NCBI GenBank assembly: GCA_035498175.1
Contig: DATKAJ010000072.1
Coordinates: 1 to 64,000 of the forward strand
Source: JALORV01 sp035498175
Lineage (GTDB): Bacteria > Pseudomonadota > Gammaproteobacteria > Burkholderiales > Burkholderiaceae_F
Direction: 5' to 3'
Length of the DNA stretch: 64,000 bases
Part shown: positions 60,597 through 64,000 of the stretch, piece by piece
How positions within the stretch are numbered: position 1 is the first letter of the stretch
Layout of the letters: each line of letters begins with the position of its first letter
The notes under the pieces: generated by a model
What the model saw: the letters and a program-made list of their open reading frames with translations, nothing else
What the model was told of the DNA's origin: nothing
Database searches by the model: none
Program-made: the position numbers and the translations under genes

Positions 60597-62861
60597 ATGC
60601 GGCTCGAGCAGATGACGGCAAGCACGACGCGCAGCGCCTGCGCGGCCCTGGCACTGGTACTGGCTGCGGCGGCGCCGTGGCCGGCAGCGTCAGAACCGAC
60701 GCCCGCCGACACGCAACGGACAGAGACGCGGCGGCCGAAGATTGGCCTCGTGCTGTCTGGCGGAGGGGCTCGCGGGGCGGCGCACATCGGTGTACTGAAG
60801 GTGCTGGAGGAACTGTGCGTGCCGGTTGACGTGATCGCCGGCACCAGCATGGGCTCGATCGTCGGCGCGTCCTACGCCACGGGTCTGTCGGTGGCGCAGA
60901 TGGAAGCCGTGATCGGCACGATCACGACGGACAAGCTCTTCACCGACAAGCCGCCGCGCGCTGACCAGACGATGCGGCAGAAGACCGACGACGAGACGCC
61001 CTACATCATTCCGGAACTCGGCATCGGCAAGGGCGGCGTCGTCCTGCCGAAGGGCATCGTCACCGGCGTCGCGCTCGAAGGCGAGTTGCGGCGGCTGGTG
61101 CAGATCGGCACGGCAAGCAATTTCGACGAACTGCCGATCCCGTTCCGCGCGATCGCGACGGACATCGGTACGGGCGAGATGGTCGTGCTTTCGAGTGGCA
61201 GCGTAGTGCAGGCGATCCGCGCGTCGATGTCGGTGCCGGGCGCGGTGGCGCCGGTGACGATAGGCAGGCGCCAGCTGGTCGACGGCGGCCTGGTGCGCAA
61301 TCTGCCCGTCGACGTCGCCCGCGCCATGGGCGCGGAGATCATCATCGCCGTCAATCTGGGCACGCCGCTGCTGAAGCCTGACGACATCACATCGGTGTTC
61401 AGCGTGACGACGCAGATGATCAACATCCTGACCGAGCAGAACGTCAGCCGGTCGCTGCATGAGCTGCGGCCCGGGGACGTCCTGATTGTGCCGGAACTCG
61501 GCGACTTCTCGTCCACGGATTTCGACCACCTGAAGGACACGGTCCCGGTCGGCGAGGCGGCCGCGCGCAAGGTCGCGGACCGGCTACGCGCCCTCGCCTT
61601 GCCGCCGGAGCAATACGCAGCGCTGCGCGAGCGCCAGCGCGCCCCCGCGGCGAAGGAGGCGGTGATCATCGCCGCGATCCGGGTCGAGGGCACGAAACGC
61701 GTGTCGCCCGAGGTCGTATTGCAATCGCTGCAGACCCAGGTCGGGCAGCAGCTCGACCGCGATACGATCGACCTGGACATGCGCCGCGTGTTCGGGCGCG
61801 GTGACTTCGAAAACGTCAACTACACGATCGACGATGTCGACGGCAAGCAGACGCTGACGGTACTGGTGCGGGAAAAGCCGGAGCGCGACTACTTCCGCTT
61901 CGGCCTGGAACTCGACGCCGATCTCGGCAAGCAGTCGAATTTCAACCTGTTCGCGTCCTACCGCTCAAAATGGCTCAACGCCTGGGGTGCCGAGTGGCGC
62001 AGTGACCTGGTGCTCGGCACCAATGTGCTGGTCGGCACCGAGTTCTACCAGCCGCTGAGCGCACGCCAGTATTTCTTCGTTGTTCCGCGCGTGCAGTACT
62101 CGGTGACGCCCTGGTACCTGTTCGAGGACACGATCCAGATCGCGCAGTACAAGAACACCGAGGCCATTGCCGCCTTCGATGTCGGCGCCAACATCATCGA
62201 GTACGGCGAGGTGCGCGTCGGCGCGCGCTACGGGTACCGCAGCTTCGACCTGCAGAGCGGCAGTCCCCGGTTTCCATCGAACGCACATGCCAGCCTGGGT
62301 GCGCTGAATGCGCAGCTCACGCTCGACCGGCTCGACAATCTCAACTTCACCCACAGCGGCTATCGTGTGCTGGGCCAGCTCTATTCGTCGCTGAAGGCGC
62401 TCGGCGCGGACGACGAGTACTCCTACTGGCGCGGGCTCGTCAGTGGCGCACAGACCTGGGGGGCGCATACGCTCGAAGGCCTGGTCACCGCCGCCAATCG
62501 GATCGGCGGCAACGACATACCGGCCTACGACCTGTTCAATCTCGGCGGGTTTCTGTACCTCTCAGGGCTGCAGCGCCAGCAGCAGAAGACGCAGGATTTC
62601 GTCTTCGGCCGGCTGGTCTATCGCACCAAGCTGGCTTCGATACCGCTGTTCGAAGGCATCTATGTCGGCGCGTCGGCCGAAGCTGCGCGGCTCAAGCCGG
62701 CGGTTCCGGTGTGGCAGGGGCAGCCGGTCGATGGCTACCTGAACATCGCCGCGGGTTCGATCTACTTCGGGCTCGATTCGCCGCTCGGGCCGCTGTACGT
62801 CGGCTTCGGCTACGCCAACAAGGACAACAAGGCGATCTACCTGTTCCTCGGCCGGCCCTAG
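60597..62861 (+). CDS. patatin-like phospholipase with BamA-type outer membrane domain (PlpD-like, type Vd)
   Basis: A 754-residue protein. Signal peptide at 1-32. Patatin domain at about 48-330: GGGARGAAHIGVLKVLEE, the nucleophile Ser84 in GTSMGS, and the Asp of the dyad in VDGGLVRNLP. A POTRA-like segment follows (about 355-430, VEGTKRVSPEVVLQSLQTQ), then a surface-antigen/D15 beta-barrel domain to the C-terminus. This is the architecture of P. aeruginosa PlpD, a type Vd autotransporter lipase. The ATG at 60597 is used; GTG at 60570 is possible. Its stop TAG shares CTAG with the convergent comM gene. Confidence 0.9.
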   Translation: MRLEQMTASTTRSACAALALVLAAAAPWPAASEPTPADTQRTETRRPKIGLVLSGGGARGAAHIGVLKVLEELCVPVDVIAGTSMGSIVGASYATGLSVAQMEAVIGTITTDKLFTDKPPRADQTMRQKTDDETPYIIPELGIGKGGVVLPKGIVTGVALEGELRRLVQIGTASNFDELPIPFRAIATDIGTGEMVVLSSGSVVQAIRASMSVPGAVAPVTIGRRQLVDGGLVRNLPVDVARAMGAEIIIAVNLGTPLLKPDDITSVFSVTTQMINILTEQNVSRSLHELRPGDVLIVPELGDFSSTDFDHLKDTVPVGEAAARKVADRLRALALPPEQYAALRERQRAPAAKEAVIIAAIRVEGTKRVSPEVVLQSLQTQVGQQLDRDTIDLDMRRVFGRGDFENVNYTIDDVDGKQTLTVLVREKPERDYFRFGLELDADLGKQSNFNLFASYRSKWLNAWGAEWRSDLVLGTNVLVGTEFYQPLSARQYFFVVPRVQYSVTPWYLFEDTIQIAQYKNTEAIAAFDVGANIIEYGEVRVGARYGYRSFDLQSGSPRFPSNAHASLGALNAQLTLDRLDNLNFTHSGYRVLGQLYSSLKALGADDEYSYWRGLVSGAQTWGAHTLEGLVTAANRIGGNDIPAYDLFNLGGFLYLSGLQRQQQKTQDFVFGRLVYRTKLASIPLFEGIYVGASAEAARLKPAVPVWQGQPVDGYLNIAAGSIYFGLDSPLGPLYVGFGYANKDNKAIYLFLGRP

Positions 62862-64000
62862 CCGTCGCGGAGCGAGCGCCGGTACTGGATCGCCTCGGCG
62901 ACGTGCTGCGTGGCGAGCGGCCCGGACTCGGCCAGGTCCGCGATTGTGCGCGCCACCTTCAGCACGCGGTGATACGCGCGCGCCGACCAGCCAAGCCGCA
63001 CGCTGGCGGCATGCAGCAGCTTCTGCACCGCGTCGTCGGCGCCGCAGACCTCGTCGATCTCCGCGCCCTGCAGATGGTCGTTCACTTTGCCCTGGCGCGC
63101 GATCGCCCGGTCGTAGGCCTTGCGCACCCGCTCGGCGACGAAGCGGGTCGGTTCGCCGTCAGGCAGCGCCGCCAGCACTTCGTCCGACACCGAACTCACC
63201 TCGACGCGCATGTCGATCCGATCCAGCAGCGGACCGGAGATGCGGTCCTGGTAGCGCGCGACCATATCGGGCGTGCAGCGGCAGGCGATGCTTGCGTGTC
63301 CGTAGTAGCCGCAGGGACATGGGTTCATCGCGCCAATGAGCTGGAAGCGCGACGGATAGTCGACCTGCCGCGCTGCCCGCGACACGGTGATCACGCCGGA
63401 CTCCAGCGGCTGGCGCAGAGTCTCGAGCACGCGGCGTTCGAATTCCGGCAGTTCATCGAGGAACAGCACGCCGTGATGGGCGAGTGAAATCTCGCCGGGC
63501 ATCGGCGGCGAGCCGCCGCCGCATAGCGAGACCGCGCTGGCGGTGTGGTGCGGCGCGCGGAAGATGCGTGTCGCCCAGCGCTGCGGCGCGAACTGGCCGA
63601 CGAGGCTCAGCACCGCAGCCGATTCCAGCGCCTCGTCGGTGGTCATCGGCGGCAGGATGCCGGCGAAGCGCTGCGCCAGCATCGTCTTGCCGGTGCCCGG
63701 CGGGCCGACCAGCAGCACGCTGTGGCCCCCGGCAGCGGCCACTTCGAGCGCTCGCTTTGGGGCAAGTTGGCCCTTGACGTCGAAGAGATCCGGGTAGATG
63801 GGGGGCGTCAGGCGCACCATCGCCTGGTGCTCCGCGATCGCACGCGCCGATTGATCGCCCGCGTCGGCACGCAGATGCTCGACCACCTGCAGCAGCGTGC
63901 GCGCCGGGAACACCGGGATGCCTCCGACCAGCGCCGCTTCATCGGCGCTTTCGTCCGGCACGACGAAGCCGCGCCTCGGCCCCACCGCGTGCTGCGACCG
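62858..64000 (-). CDS. comM: ComM/YifB Mg-chelatase-like AAA+ ATPase (5'-truncated by window edge)
   Basis: About 380 C-terminal residues of a protein normally about 500 long. It promotes integration of transforming DNA by branch migration in naturally competent bacteria. Visible are the Walker A GPPGTGKTMLAQRF, the YifB/Mg-chelatase block FRAPHHTASAVSLCGGGSPPMPGEISLAHHGVLFLDELPEF, a zinc-finger-like NPCPCGYYG...CRC, and the C-terminal arginine-rich sensor region ending EAIQYRRSL. The frame stays open to base 64000, so the N-terminus lies outside the window. Together with dprA it suggests competence potential. Confidence 0.93.
   Translation of the reverse strand, partial: RSQHAVGPRRGFVVPDESADEAALVGGIPVFPARTLLQVVEHLRADAGDQSARAIAEHQAMVRLTPPIYPDLFDVKGQLAPKRALEVAAAGGHSVLLVGPPGTGKTMLAQRFAGILPPMTTDEALESAAVLSLVGQFAPQRWATRIFRAPHHTASAVSLCGGGSPPMPGEISLAHHGVLFLDELPEFERRVLETLRQPLESGVITVSRAARQVDYPSRFQLIGAMNPCPCGYYGHASIACRCTPDMVARYQDRISGPLLDRIDMRVEVSSVSDEVLAALPDGEPTRFVAERVRKAYDRAIARQGKVNDHLQGAEIDEVCGADDAVQKLLHAASVRLGWSARAYHRVLKVARTIADLAESGPLATQHVAEAIQYRRSLRDG

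Noticed and set aside
62858..62861. Shared CTAG stop codons of the patatin-like gene and comM as a regulatory site
   Set aside because: A 4-base palindromic stop overlap of convergent genes is a simple packing effect.

Overview
This is a GC-rich chromosomal window (about 65% G+C by eye) from a betaproteobacterium, most likely Burkholderiales-like. The affiliation is inferred from family content: DUF3567 and DUF1840 proteins (families I know mainly from Betaproteobacteria), the order fmt-rsmB-DUF4390-ntrY-ntrX-trkA, an NtrX without its AAA+ domain, and smg-topB beside dprA and def. I see no tRNA or rRNA gene, insertion sequence, prophage or CRISPR array. Coding density is high, and many adjacent genes overlap by ATGA, so operon structure is unusually readable.

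Layout. 1-3.7 kb: end of a large NAD-glutamate dehydrogenase (cut by the left edge), a FabH-like ketoacyl synthase and a cupin. 3.7-12.4 kb (minus): copper P-type ATPase; a SET protein/DUF1993/lipoprotein hydrolase run; a membrane-fused spermidine-synthase-like protein; an unknown secreted lipoprotein; DUF2905. 12.4-19.1 kb: topoisomerase III, Smg, DprA and a LysM protein (all minus), divergent from peptide deformylase. 19.1-22.4 kb (minus): a wax ester synthase/DGAT with two alpha/beta hydrolases. 22.5-36.2 kb (plus): fmt, rsmB, DUF4390, ntrY, ntrX, trkA, then a three-gene TRAP transporter lying between trkA and trkH, then trkH coupled to a small CobW-like protein without a P-loop. 36.3-43.2 kb: DUF3567, a GMC oxidoreductase, metH, an NTF2-like lipoprotein and a VOC protein. 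43.3-45.8 kb: the functionally unassigned AmmeMemoRadiSam system as two genes (a Memo-AMMECR1 fusion and a radical SAM enzyme). 45.7-54.8 kb (minus): the most notable locus, described next. 54.9-64 kb: DUF1840, a small membrane protein, ribosomal protein bTHX (42 residues), a lipoprotein, a beta-alanine catabolic pair (omega-aminotransferase plus MmsA), DAHP synthase, a patatin/BamA-like outer membrane protein and the start-truncated ComM/YifB ATPase at the right edge.

The candidate new system at 45.7-54.8 kb reads, in transcription order: diguanylate cyclase, CreB-type response regulator, CreC-type sensor kinase, a secreted VIT-like protein, a VIT/von Willebrand A protein with a PEP-CTERM-type C-terminal sorting signal, an exosortase, an EpsI-like associated protein, and a membrane-anchored peptidoglycan glycosyltransferase. 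All junctions are tight except the one after creC. That gap holds a perfect TTCAC-N6-TTCAC, the known CreB 'cre tag', pointing into the VIT/exosortase genes. This looks like a single-substrate exosortase system under CreBC control, parallel to the dedicated sortase systems of marine proteobacteria that also have a VIT/vWA target and their own two-component pair.

All function calls come from reading protein sequence and context; no database search was run.
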